Positions 35,201 to 44,794 are shown, counted from the stretch's first letter. The stretch: DNA of 64,000 bases from Anaerolineales bacterium (GCA_030583925.1 CP129482.1:992001-1056000), one strand, 5' to 3'. Notes: generated from the letters alone by a model not told the origin. Numbers and translations: made by a program.

Positions 35201-35704
35201 TCACCATCCCGCGATATACGGTTCCCACTCGCGGTATTCGTTGAGATGTTTGCCGAAAATATACGCGGCATTTGCGGGCGGCTCTTTGGGTGGCGTGTGC
35301 AAACGCATGTGCGATTCCTCCACCTTGCGCCCGCCTTTGCGATGGTTGCACGACGGGCACGCCGCGACCACGTTGGTCCAAATGTGCGCGCCGCCGAGGT
35401 GACGGGGAATCACGTGGTCAACAGTAAGCCCGCCTTCGCGCTTGCCGCAATACTGGCAGGTATAATTATCCCGACGGAAGACCTCGCGCCGTGTCAACTT
35501 GACGTGCGGACGCGGGCGATGGATCTGGCTTTCGAGCCGGATGATCGAAGGGCATGGGATCAGTTCCCTCACGGTTCGAATATGACCGCGCCCGTTCATA
35601 ACCATCCCGGCTTTGCCAGCCAGAAGCAAACCCACCGCGCGTCTAGTCGTACAGACGTTGATCGGTTCGAAATTTGCATTCAACACCAGCACAGGTTCGT
35701 ACAT
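35201..35704 (-). CDS. HNH endonuclease family protein
   Basis: A 167-residue protein with a compact HNH core: TRREVFRRDNYTCQYCGKREGG, LTVDHVIPRHLGG, and WTNVVAACPSCNHRKGGR, giving two CxxC zinc pairs and the DH catalytic histidine. The N-terminal half (PVLVLNANFEPINVCTTRRAVGLLLAGKA) is the conserved part of a standalone family seen widely in bacteria. It has no phage or intron context here. Role is unknown; a DNA-processing nuclease is likely. Confidence 0.87.
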   Translation of the reverse strand: MYEPVLVLNANFEPINVCTTRRAVGLLLAGKAGMVMNGRGHIRTVRELIPCPSIIRLESQIHRPRPHVKLTRREVFRRDNYTCQYCGKREGGLTVDHVIPRHLGGAHIWTNVVAACPSCNHRKGGRKVEESHMRLHTPPKEPPANAAYIFGKHLNEYREWEPYIAGW

Positions 35705-35773
35705 TCGGTCTCCGTATAACAGGCACGATTATACTGCTGATTTTTTGAACGTGTAAAACTACGAGGAGCGCTT

Positions 35774-36664
35774 GTGAATATATTGATCGCCGGGGGAACG
35801 GGCTTTCTCGGTTCGACCCTCGCGGACAGGCTCGCCGCAGATGGGCACAAAGTTTTCATTCTCACGCGGCGTAAACCCAGCGCGCCGAATCACTTTCAGT
35901 GGGATGGAATCAGGAACAGTGGATGGACTCCCATCGTCAACGAAGTGGACGCGGTCCTAAACCTCACCGGACTCAGTACCGCACACTGGCCCTGGACGAA
36001 AAAACGGAAGCGGCAATTTGTGGATTCACGCGTCTTACCCGGACATGCGCTTGCCTCCGCCATAGGGAGCGCCATCCGCCGTCCGCGCGTTTTTCTACAA
36101 GTCTCGGGCATCAACCACTACGGCTTACGCGGCGACTCGGTTGCGGACGAATCCACGCCGCCTGCGGATGATTTTCTCGCCCAACTTACCGTCCAATGGG
36201 AAGAGTCCACGCGCCCACTCGAAGAACTTGGCGTTCGCAGGGTGGTCCTGCGCTCGGCGGTTGTGCTGGACAAACAGCGCGGCTTGTTTCCGTTGATGGT
36301 TTTGCCCGTCCGATTATTTTTTGGCGGCAGGTTTGGGAACGGCTTGCAAGCCTTCCCGTGGATTCACATCGAAGATTATGCGCGAGCCGCGCGCTTCCTG
36401 CTTGAGGACGAAAACGCGCGCGGTCCCTTCAACCTCATTTCGCCGGAACTCACCAGCAACGCGGAATTCATGCGCGAGACTTGCAAGGCTCTTGCGCGTC
36501 CATATTGGTTCCATCTCCCAGAATCCCTGCTGAGACTGACCCTCGGCGAGATGAGCGTCATGCTCGTGGATGGGCGATTTGCCCGCCCCAACCATTTGCT
36601 GGAAATGGGATTCAAATTCAACTATGGCGATCTGAGCGGCGCGTTGAAAAATCTATTTGCATAA
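35774..36664 (+). CDS. TIGR01777 family SDR epimerase (YfcH-like)
   Basis: A 296-residue SDR protein starting at GTG 35774 with GAGG upstream. The NAD motif is ILIAGGTGFLGSTLADRL; HFQWDG, AVLNLTGLSTAHWPWTKKRK and FLQVSGINHYG match the YfcH family; the C-terminal block ENARGPFNLISPELTSNAEF and the DUF1731-like end (WFHLPESLLRLTLGEMSVMLVDG) are present. Biochemical function of the family is not established. The next gene starts 11 bases later. Confidence 0.9.
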   Translation: MNILIAGGTGFLGSTLADRLAADGHKVFILTRRKPSAPNHFQWDGIRNSGWTPIVNEVDAVLNLTGLSTAHWPWTKKRKRQFVDSRVLPGHALASAIGSAIRRPRVFLQVSGINHYGLRGDSVADESTPPADDFLAQLTVQWEESTRPLEELGVRRVVLRSAVVLDKQRGLFPLMVLPVRLFFGGRFGNGLQAFPWIHIEDYARAARFLLEDENARGPFNLISPELTSNAEFMRETCKALARPYWFHLPESLLRLTLGEMSVMLVDGRFARPNHLLEMGFKFNYGDLSGALKNLFA

Positions 36665-36675
36665 AAGGAACCTTC

Positions 36676-37341
36676 ATGAAACGATTGATCTTGTTATTGT
36701 GCCTTTTCTTTTCCGCTTGTTCAGCCCCGGGCGAACCGCAGGGGTTTGCTCAATCCCTCCCTACGGCGTTCATTGACCCGTCTTACCCGACCATCCAAGC
36801 CGCGCCGGCCGCGCCGGTGCAATCCCTCAGCGGGATCAACGTCAGCGCGACGCGCGCTTGGCGCGAAGGCAAGGATGTGAACGCCGAAGTCTGCTTTACG
36901 TTAATTGACGCGTCGGATTGGTCCATTTGGGGCGCTAGTTTGCAATACGGCGAGACGGTTGTATTCGATTTTGCTTCGACCATGCTTAGTTTGCAGTTGC
37001 CGGTGGAAGGACAACCGGGATTGCGATGCGACACCCTGTCGTTTTTCAACATTCCACCAGATGCCGACCTTTCCGCCGTGACCATTTCAGTGGATGCCAT
37101 TGCCGCGCCTCCGCGCCCGGAGGATTACTGCACGATCTACATGCCAAAGATCCAACAGACGCTCGACGCGCGCGGCGCGGGCATTGTTCTCGGCTGTGCA
37201 GATGCGAATGGAGTTCAAATCATGCAGATCGTAGCCAAACCCGAAAGCATGTCGCAGGAAGAGGCGGAGCAGATCGTCTTCAGCGATGAGTTCTACACCG
37301 TTCGCGGACCGTGGTCGTTCACGTTCGATCTTGGGCAGTGA
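36676..37341 (+). CDS. Putative lipoprotein of unknown function
   Basis: A 221-residue protein beginning MKRLILLLCLFFSACSAPGE, a signal peptide ending in an FSAC lipobox, so it is probably lipid-anchored. The remainder is beta-rich (ATRAWREGKDVNAEVCFTLID, YGETVVFDFASTMLSLQLPV) with a likely disulfide-forming set of Cys residues. I do not recognise the family. ATG 36676 is preferred to the much longer frame from 36481, which overlaps the epimerase gene. AAAGGAA lies upstream. Confidence 0.72.
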   Translation: MKRLILLLCLFFSACSAPGEPQGFAQSLPTAFIDPSYPTIQAAPAAPVQSLSGINVSATRAWREGKDVNAEVCFTLIDASDWSIWGASLQYGETVVFDFASTMLSLQLPVEGQPGLRCDTLSFFNIPPDADLSAVTISVDAIAAPPRPEDYCTIYMPKIQQTLDARGAGIVLGCADANGVQIMQIVAKPESMSQEEAEQIVFSDEFYTVRGPWSFTFDLGQ

Positions 37342-37352
37342 TGATGTATAAT
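37324..37352 (+). promoter_or_regulatory. Promoter of the tyrS leader
   Basis: TTCGAT (37324-37329), 17-base spacer, TATAAT (37347-37352). The -10 ends six bases before an ATG at 37359, so the transcript would begin at or next to that start codon. Confidence 0.7.
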
Positions 37353-37358
37353 CGCCGC

Positions 37359-37406
37359 ATGTCCAAAGCCAAGTTGTTTCGGAAATATTATTATCAACTT
37401 ACATGA
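37359..37406 (+). CDS. Tyrosine-rich leader peptide of tyrS
   Basis: The 15-codon open frame MSKAKLFRKYYYQLT contains three consecutive TAT tyrosine codons. It starts six bases after a TATAAT, so it would be translated as a leaderless message. An intrinsic terminator begins 19 bases after its stop codon and tyrS begins 115 bases after it. This is the layout of classical ribosome-mediated attenuation: scarcity of Tyr-tRNA stalls the ribosome on the Tyr codons and prevents terminator formation. The peptide itself is probably not functional. Confidence 0.75.
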   Translation: MSKAKLFRKYYYQLT

Positions 37407-37424
37407 CCCTGCGAAGGCGACTTG

Positions 37425-37474
37425 AACGCGTGGCGCACTCGCCGTTTAAGGCTCGCGCCACGCGTTTTTATTTA
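37425..37474 (+). terminator. Attenuator terminator upstream of tyrS
   Basis: aacgcgtggcgc and gcgccacgcgtt form a perfect 12-bp stem followed by TTTTTATTTAT. An alternative pairing of ggcga (within 37416-37420) with tcgcc (37439-37444) would loop out the 5' arm and could act as antiterminator. Confidence 0.85.
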
Positions 37475-37520
37475 TAATATCCGTAGAGCGGGATGTTCTC
37501 CCGCTTATGCAGAGGTAGAA

Positions 37521-38720
37521 ATGAACATCGAAGACCAAGTTGAATTATTGATGCAAGGCACCGATTACGGCGACGAAGACCTCAAAAAGGCGATGAGCGC
37601 CGAGTTGCGCGCCCGCCTCGCCGAAGGCAGACCTCTGCGCGTCTATTGCGGTTACGATCCCACTTCCACCGATCTGCACTTGGGACACACGATCACCATG
37701 CGGAAACTTCGCCAGTTTCAAGATTTGGGACACGAAGTAACCTTTTTGATCGGAAGTTATACCGCGCTCGTCGGCGACCCTTCGGATAAGAACAAAGCGC
37801 GCCCGATACTCACACAGGAACAAGTTGGAGAAAACTCAAAAACGTATGCCGAACAGGCATTCCGTGTGCTAGACCAATCGAAAACGAAAGTCCGCTATAA
37901 CGGCGAGTGGCTGAGTGAATTATCGCTGGTGGATTTGATCCGCCTTGGACAGAACTTCACCGTGCAGCAGTTTCTGGCGCGGGATAATTTTGCGAATCGT
38001 TTGGACAAGGGCGAGCCGATCTTCCTGCATGAAACGTTTTACGCGCTGATGCAGGGATACGACGCCGTCGCGATGCAGACCGATGTGCAAGTCGGCGGGA
38101 CGGATCAACTGTTCAACATCATCGTAGCGGGAAGGAAATTGCAGGAGGCGTTGGGTCAGAAGCCGCTCGTGGGCATCATCACCGGTATCTTGCCCGGCAC
38201 CGACGGCGTCCAGCGGATGTCTAAATCCACCGGCAATATTGTGCCGATCAACACTGGCGCGGAGGACATGTACGGCAAGTTGATGTCCATTCCCGATTTT
38301 GCGATGGGGACGTACATGCGGCTCGTCACGCGCTGGAGTCCGCAGGAGATCGAGAAATTGGAAAAAGACCTTGCGGCAGGAACCGCTCATCCACGCGACG
38401 TGAAGATGGCGTTGGCGCGCGAGATTGTATCCATTTTCTACGGCGAAGCAGACGCCCAGTCCGCGCAAGAGGCGTTCGTCAAGTTGTTCCAGCAGAAAGC
38501 GCTGCCGGACGAAATGCCGGAGTTCCAGTCCATGCCCGGTCAGTCGGTGATGGAGATTCTTTTGGCGGCGAAGTTGGCGGCAAGTAAATCGGAGGCGCGG
38601 CGGTTGTTCGAGCAAAAAGGCGTGCGGTTGGATGGCGAGACGATCAAGAACGGCGCCGAACCCCTGCCTCACCCCGGTGTATTGCAGGTGGGAAAGAGGA
38701 AGTTCTTGCGCGTTAAATAA
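37521..38720 (+). CDS. tyrS: Tyrosyl-tRNA synthetase
   Basis: A 399-residue class I synthetase charging tRNA-Tyr. YCGYDPTSTDLHLGHTITMRKL holds the HIGH-type motif, QVGGTDQLFNI the tyrosine/tRNA site, and QRMSKSTGNIV the KMSKS loop. A C-terminal S4 domain is present (AAKLAASKSEARRLFEQKGVRLDG). It is the TyrZ-like longer form without the Tyr-x-Arg insertion of TyrS I can see. ATG 37521 is supported by AGAGG upstream; the region upstream to 37422 is the terminator. Regulation by the Tyr leader peptide is proposed. Confidence 0.95.
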   Translation: MNIEDQVELLMQGTDYGDEDLKKAMSAELRARLAEGRPLRVYCGYDPTSTDLHLGHTITMRKLRQFQDLGHEVTFLIGSYTALVGDPSDKNKARPILTQEQVGENSKTYAEQAFRVLDQSKTKVRYNGEWLSELSLVDLIRLGQNFTVQQFLARDNFANRLDKGEPIFLHETFYALMQGYDAVAMQTDVQVGGTDQLFNIIVAGRKLQEALGQKPLVGIITGILPGTDGVQRMSKSTGNIVPINTGAEDMYGKLMSIPDFAMGTYMRLVTRWSPQEIEKLEKDLAAGTAHPRDVKMALAREIVSIFYGEADAQSAQEAFVKLFQQKALPDEMPEFQSMPGQSVMEILLAAKLAASKSEARRLFEQKGVRLDGETIKNGAEPLPHPGVLQVGKRKFLRVK

Positions 38721-38798
38721 AAGTTGGCGAGGCGGTTTGAGCGCTATGTGCCTCTGAACGCTGGTTCCTGTGGAGAGCGTTTTGAAATTCGTTTTTAA

Positions 38799-38886
38799 CC
38801 ACAGATGAACGCGGATAAACCTCATTGATTGATGAATATTCCGAAAAAACGTTCAAAATCCTTTTCGTCGGCGTTTATCTGTAGTA
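38799..38886. repeat. Inverted repeat with ACCACAGATGAACGC ends
   Basis: aaccacagatgaacgc at the left is mirrored by gcgtttatctgt near 38874-38885 with one mismatch in the core. No ORF. It is one of two elements filling the 585-base gap between tyrS and the CsbD-like gene. Confidence 0.6.
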
Positions 38887-38897
38887 AATTTTAATTC

Positions 38898-39006
38898 AGG
38901 ATTTACGCAGAATATCTCCTTTGCCGCGAATTAACACGAATTTTTATGAACTCTGAAATAATCCGTGTAATTCGCGGCTGGTCTTTTTAGGTCTTGCGTA
39001 TGTCCT
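38898..39006. repeat. MITE-like element related to 33230-33342
   Basis: tttacgcagaa at the left and ttgcgtatgt at the right are degenerate versions of the ends of the 33230 element, and ccgcgaattaacacgaa is mirrored by ttcgcgg and ccgtgtaattcgcgg. No ORF. The remaining gap up to 39280 holds nothing I can identify. Confidence 0.6.
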
Positions 39007-39305
39007 ATTTATAAAACACTCTCTTACACTTTTAAAATTGTGACGTTGACCGCAAAACGCGCAGAGGACCCAGGTTTTTCTATTTTTGCAACATCCAAAA
39101 GGATTTCTGGAAGGCACTCGGTTCTGAAACTTGTATGCAAAAAACTTGGTATTGCCGTTCATCCGTAGTACAATAACGGTGTAAGAGTTTGACAATTTTG
39201 TTCGCGTTGATTCACGTGATGGGGGAACGGGTCGTCAGCAGGAAACGAAATCTCGAAAACTCCGAACTGAGTCCGATCAATTTTATACTCTCTGAGGAGA
39301 TAGCA

Positions 39306-39542
39306 ATGAAGGTTCAAAAATCGAAGTTCGATCAAAAATGGAAAACCATCCGTGGGCGCACCATCGAATGGTTCGACCTGCTTGGCGAACACGACTTGAA
39401 AAAAGTGGATAAAGCAGTAGACAAGCAAGACAAATTCGTGACCCTCTTGCAGGTCAAATACGGATACACGCGCCAGCAAGCCGCGGAAGAGATCAACAAA
39501 CGTTGGACGGCGTTCTATTTGGCGAACAAGATCGGCGCGTGA
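39306..39542 (+). CDS. CsbD-like stress protein
   Basis: A 78-residue protein of CsbD pattern: KSKFDQKWKTIRGRTIEWFDLL (the KWKxxRGxxxEWxxxL opening), DDxKK-like HDLKKVDKAVDKQDK, and a C-terminal LLQVKYGYTRQQAAEEINKRW. CsbD proteins are small helical general-stress proteins of unknown mechanism. ATG 39306 has GAGGAG upstream. A TATACT at 39284-39289 could be its -10, without a good -35, which would fit an alternative sigma factor. Confidence 0.8.
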   Translation: MKVQKSKFDQKWKTIRGRTIEWFDLLGEHDLKKVDKAVDKQDKFVTLLQVKYGYTRQQAAEEINKRWTAFYLANKIGA

Positions 39543-39559
39543 CCTTCATTGGCGAAAGC

Positions 39560-39598
39560 AAAGCGGACTCGATACAATCGAGTCCGCTTTTTATTTTA
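39560..39598 (+). terminator. Bidirectional terminator between CsbD-like and ABC-F genes
   Basis: aaagcggactcgat and atcgagtccgcttt form a perfect 14-bp stem with a 3-base loop and T-run (TTTTTATTTT). Confidence 0.93.
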
Positions 39599-39626
39599 TG
39601 GCGAAATTGACGCAAAGCGTTTGTAG

Positions 39627-41309
39627 TTATTTTCCAAACTGTTTTTCCGCGTAATCGCTGTAGCCTCCGAGGAATTCTGTGATGCGCGAATCCTTTAGCT
39701 CGAACACGCGGTTGACGGTGCGGTCGAGAAAATAACGGTCATGCGAGATGACGAGCACGGTCCCGTTGAAATCTTCCAGCGCGTTTTCCAACACTTCGGC
39801 GGAGGCGATATCGAGATTGTTCGTCGGTTCGTCCAGCAACAGGAAGTTGGCTCCCGATAGGACGAGTAACGCCAACTGAAGCCGACTCCGCTCGCCGCCC
39901 GAAAGCGAGCCGACCCTTTGAGTCGCTTGACGATAGGTGAACAAGTAGCGGGTCAGAAAAGAAACGGCGCGTCCTTCGCTCATGTTGCCGCCGAGTCGCA
40001 CCGCGTCCATGACCGTCTGCTCGAAATCCAGCGTCTCATGTTCCTGCGCGTAATACCCGACTTTCACGCTGGGTCCGATCTTGATCTCGCCGCCGGTTGG
40101 TTGCTCTTTTCCAAGAATCAAACGCAACAACACGGACTTTCCCGCGCCGTTCGCGCCGATCAACCCCACGCGCTCGCCATGCCGAATGAGGAAGTTGATG
40201 TTATTGAGTACACGACTCCATCTCCCTTTGGGAGAGGGCAGGGGTGAGGGGGAAGTCGCGGGGTGAGGGAGAAAACTCTTGCTGACCCCCTCAAACTCCA
40301 ACACCTGATTCGACCCGCGCCAGCCGTTCAACGCCAAGTCCATTTTTCGGCGATCCGTCACGGGCTTTTCGATCTTATCCATTTTGTTCAACCGTTTCTG
40401 CATGGACTTGGCTTTCTTTGCAAATTTCTCGTTGTCAAACACTTTGCCCCACATCGCAAAGCGTTTGATGGCGGTTTCCAACCTGCCGATCTCGCGTTGT
40501 TGAACGCGATACAACTCCTCTTGTCGAGCGAGCCGCTCCTCTTTGTCCAGAATGTATTCCGTGTAATTTCCGATGAACGTTGTGATTTTGCCGTCTTCGA
40601 TCTCCGCGATGTGACTTGCGACCGCGTCGAGGATGTATCGGTCGTGCGAGATGATGACCACCGCGCCCGCGTAGTCGTTGATCAGTTTTTCCAAATACGC
40701 TTTGCCTGGCATGTCGAGGTGATTGTCGGGTTCGTCGAACAACAAAACAGACGGACGCGCCAACAACAGCCGCGCCAACCCGATCAATTTTTTCTGCCCG
40801 CCGCTCAGCGCGTGGATCTGCTTTTCAAAATCCGATTCGGGCAGACCTAATCCGCGCAGTGTTTCCCTCGCGCGTGATTCGTAATTCGCCCCGCCGAGCG
40901 CTTCGAACTCTTCCAGCAATTTGTGTTGCGCGTCGAGAGCGCGTTCCAATTTTTTGGAATCGCCATAGACGGCTGGGTCGGCGAGTTTCGATTCGACAAG
41001 ATGCAACTCCGCTTCGACCTCCGCCACGCGTGGATTTCCCTCCAGCGCGAGCGAGAGCGCTGTCCGTTGCGGGTCAAATTCGGGATGTTGAGGCAGGTAG
41101 CCCACCGTCACACCTTTGGCGCGGACGATCGTCCCACCTTTTTCAGGCGCGTGCTCGCCGACGATCAGCTTGAGCAACGAAGACTTCCCCGCGCCGTTCG
41201 GTCCGATTAACCCGATCTTTTGGTCGTGCTGGATTTCCCAACTCAAGTCACGGAAGATGGCGTGCGCGCCGAGGATGAGGCTGGCGTTTGAAATTGTGAT
41301 TGAAATCAT
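39627..41309 (-). CDS. ABC-F family ATPase
   Basis: A 560-residue protein with two ABC domains and no membrane part. Domain 1: GPNGAGKSSLLKL, LSGGQKKLIGLARLLL, VLLFDEPDNHLD; domain 2: GANGAGKSVLLRL, LSGGERSRLQLALLVL, FLLLDEPTNNLD. A charged linker (LYRVQQREIGRLETAIKRF) joins them. ABC-F proteins act on the ribosome in translation control or antibiotic protection. Between GVSKSF and VLNNINFLI lies an extra LPHPATSPSPLPSPKGRWSR segment, encoded by a copy of a common repeat (about 40203-40265), placed at the entry of domain 2. Confidence 0.93.
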   Translation of the reverse strand: MISITISNASLILGAHAIFRDLSWEIQHDQKIGLIGPNGAGKSSLLKLIVGEHAPEKGGTIVRAKGVTVGYLPQHPEFDPQRTALSLALEGNPRVAEVEAELHLVESKLADPAVYGDSKKLERALDAQHKLLEEFEALGGANYESRARETLRGLGLPESDFEKQIHALSGGQKKLIGLARLLLARPSVLLFDEPDNHLDMPGKAYLEKLINDYAGAVVIISHDRYILDAVASHIAEIEDGKITTFIGNYTEYILDKEERLARQEELYRVQQREIGRLETAIKRFAMWGKVFDNEKFAKKAKSMQKRLNKMDKIEKPVTDRRKMDLALNGWRGSNQVLEFEGVSKSFLPHPATSPSPLPSPKGRWSRVLNNINFLIRHGERVGLIGANGAGKSVLLRLILGKEQPTGGEIKIGPSVKVGYYAQEHETLDFEQTVMDAVRLGGNMSEGRAVSFLTRYLFTYRQATQRVGSLSGGERSRLQLALLVLSGANFLLLDEPTNNLDIASAEVLENALEDFNGTVLVISHDRYFLDRTVNRVFELKDSRITEFLGGYSDYAEKQFGK

Positions 41310-41327
41310 GAGTGTTCCATTCTACCG

Positions 41328-41402
41328 TGTCACTCTGAGCGGAGCGAAGAGTCTCTTGCCTGATGGCGGAGATTCTTCGCCGCTACGCGGCTCAGAATGA
41401 CA
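41328..41402. repeat. Short inverted repeat element, TGTCACTCTGAGC ends
   Basis: tgtcactctgagc (41328-41340) pairs with gctcagaatgaca (41390-41402) with one mismatch, and gaagagtctc pairs with gagattcttc inside. It lies between the ABC-F start codon and a terminator on the same strand. Confidence 0.75.
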
Positions 41403-41404
41403 TT

Positions 41405-41441
41405 AAATAAAAAACGCCGCGATGCTTCTGCGCCACGGCGT
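41405..41441 (-). terminator. Terminator of a short minus-strand transcription unit
   Basis: On the minus strand acgccg...cggcgt closes a hairpin with inner complementary bases, followed by TTTTTTATTT. It lies 19 bases after the 30-codon frame at 41460-41552. Confidence 0.7.
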
Positions 41442-41459
41442 GATAAACAAAAACATTGT

Positions 41460-41552
41460 TTAGTCAGTAGGCGCGATTCGAGGAAGCCCCGCGCGCTCAA
41501 ATCCACGCACACCGATGCAAAGGAAGGAGTTGCCTGACTTTTCGTATCGCAT
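41460..41552 (-). CDS. Short leaderless ORF (30 aa) or small RNA
   Basis: A 30-codon frame starting MRYEKSGNSFLCIG and ending AGLPRIAPTD. A good promoter places its ATG seven bases after the -10, so the message would be leaderless, and an intrinsic terminator follows, giving a unit of about 150 bases. The RNA can also fold (agtca / tgact outer pairing, gcgcg / cgcgc inner), so a non-coding RNA is equally possible. I know no function for such a peptide. Confidence 0.4.
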   Translation of the reverse strand: MRYEKSGNSFLCIGVRGFERAGLPRIAPTD

Positions 41553-41559
41553 GGCGCGA

Positions 41560-41587
41560 ATTATAACAGTCCCTGCCCAATCTGCAA
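41560..41587 (-). promoter_or_regulatory. Promoter of the short minus-strand unit
   Basis: On the minus strand TTGCAG (41587-41582), 16-base spacer, TATAAT (41565-41560). Confidence 0.65.
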
Positions 41588-41637
41588 ACATTCTGATAAA
41601 ATACCGCCCGCACGTCATGAACCTCGGAAGGCTCTCG

Positions 41638-41671
41638 AAAGCCCTCGGTCGTATCGGCTGGGGCTTTTTTG
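41638..41671 (+). terminator. Terminator-like hairpin upstream of typA
   Basis: aaagccc (41638-41644) and gggcttt (41660-41666) form the stem and a T-run follows to 41670. A short frame from ATG 41617 runs through it. It may end a short transcript or act as an attenuator for typA. Confidence 0.45.
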
Positions 41672-41681
41672 TTGAGAAGTA

Positions 41682-41800
41682 AACAAGGAAACAGGTAAAC
41701 ACGGAAACAAGTAGGCACGTAGAAAAGCAAATACGAAGTACGCAATACGCAGTACTCTGCCCGACTACCAAACCATCCAACTACCAAACAAAAGAACTAT
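41682..41800. repeat. Simple repeat-filled leader before typA
   Basis: Imperfect units such as aagtaaacaaggaaacagg, taaacacggaaacaagtag, acgcaatacgcagtac and ccaactaccaaac fill the space up to the typA start. The acgcaatacgcagta part is shared with 5615-5637. Confidence 0.6.
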
Positions 41801-41806
41801 CAAACT

Positions 41807-43666
<1,860 letters not shown>

Positions 43667-43687
43667 AATTTGAAAACGTCGCAATCA

Positions 43688-43730
43688 AACACGCCTCATG
43701 GAATTTCCATGAGGCGTGTTGCTTTTTATC
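43688..43730. terminator. Bidirectional terminator between typA and SH3 lipoprotein gene
   Basis: aacacgcctcatgga and tccatgaggcgtgtt form a perfect 15-bp stem with a 3-base loop, followed by gcttttta on the plus strand. Confidence 0.9.
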
Positions 43731-43753
43731 GACGACGCGATCCGTTTGCTTCG

Positions 43754-44590
43754 TCACGGACAGGAGGACAGGGTCGCATCTTTGAGTGCCGAGGCGCCGT
43801 CGTCGTTGTACGATTGCACGCCGTAGGTGTACGAGACGTCGCCGATGATCAATGTTTGAGTAAAGACGTCGGTATACGACTCGTTATCTGGACCCAGCGT
43901 TGTAAGTAAGACGCCATCCTTGTACACATAAAATCCGTTCTCGTTCGTGGATTGATCGCTCCACGTAAATTCCACAGTCCATTCCCAGGCGAGGATCCAG
44001 ATTTGCCCGACCTTTTTGGACTTGTTCACGCTTGTGCACGCGAGATTCAATTGCTTCGGCGCTTCAGGCGCGGACGGGGCAGGGGTCGCGGTTGGAGGCA
44101 ATGGCGGCGGCACGCCTTCGGGTAGACCGGCGGTTTCGCCAAGCACCGTTGCGTATGCTCCCCATAACCAGCACGTCGCGCCAAAGCCGCCCGGGTATTC
44201 GATGATCCAATAATTGTTGGGCGTATATTTTCCGACGACATTCGCCGTTTGCCCGACTTTGAATAATGTGACGAATTGATACGCCACATTTGGACCCGTG
44301 CGGCAGTTTGTGTCGGATGAAACGCTGACGGTCGGCGCGGTGGATGGCGGCGTAGGCGAAGGTCCCGGCGTGACCGTTTCGGTGGGCACGACCGCGGTCA
44401 ACGTCGCGGCTTGAATCGTTTGTACTGCCAGCGTCAACGCTTCATCAATGTTGAATGTGACCGATTCTTCCGTTGTTGCCGGTTCTTGCGTCGGCTCAGA
44501 TGTGGATTGATTTGCCTGCGGCAGGTTGCATGCCAGCGCGGCGAAGATCAGCGTGCAAAGGGCGAAAAAAATTCTCCGTGTGATTTTCAT
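43754..44590 (-). CDS. SH3-domain lipoprotein, copy 1
   Basis: A 278-residue lipoprotein: signal peptide MKITRRIFFALCTLIFAALAC with Cys in an AALAC lipobox, a Thr/Pro/Ser-rich stalk, a bacterial SH3-like domain (NCRTGPNVAYQFVTLFKVGQTANVVGKY, YWIIEYPGG, CWLWGAYATVLG), a Pro-rich linker, and a C-terminal fibronectin-III-like domain (VEFTWSDQSTNENGFYVYKDG, YGVQSYNDDGAS). Such proteins sit on the cell surface, perhaps bound to the wall. The start at 44590 is set by the signal peptide; AGGAG lies upstream. The gene upstream on the same strand is its paralogue. Confidence 0.85.
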   Translation of the reverse strand: MKITRRIFFALCTLIFAALACNLPQANQSTSEPTQEPATTEESVTFNIDEALTLAVQTIQAATLTAVVPTETVTPGPSPTPPSTAPTVSVSSDTNCRTGPNVAYQFVTLFKVGQTANVVGKYTPNNYWIIEYPGGFGATCWLWGAYATVLGETAGLPEGVPPPLPPTATPAPSAPEAPKQLNLACTSVNKSKKVGQIWILAWEWTVEFTWSDQSTNENGFYVYKDGVLLTTLGPDNESYTDVFTQTLIIGDVSYTYGVQSYNDDGASALKDATLSSCP

Positions 44591-44599
44591 AATTCTCCT

Positions 44600-44760
44600 T
44601 TTGCATAAGTAGCCTCTTGCATAAGTGTTTCTTGCTCTGCCACAGAGTCCGCAGAGATCTTTCTTTTTTTCTCTGTGCTCTCTGCCGTCTCGCACCGTCG
44701 TGCTCGCGGCACGAACGGTGTGGCGAAAACGACTTTCACGTGAGGTCTATTTTCACACAA
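44600..44760. repeat. CCACAGAG-type repeat spacer
   Basis: The spacer between the SH3 genes has ccacagagtccgcagag followed by ctctgtgctctctgccg, a pattern of short direct and inverted units. No gene is visible. Confidence 0.5.
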
Positions 44761-44794
44761 GAGCGAAAATGCTCATATCCCCGTAATGGACTTG

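Noticed and set aside
38721..39305. Search for tRNA or other RNA genes in the longest gene-free gap
   Set aside because: Only inverted repeat elements were found. No cloverleaf with a T-loop and acceptor stem could be made.
41460..41552. Calling the short minus-strand unit 6S RNA or tmRNA
   Set aside because: It has a promoter, folding and terminator, but none of the diagnostic features (central 6S bubble, tmRNA tRNA-like end) could be identified.
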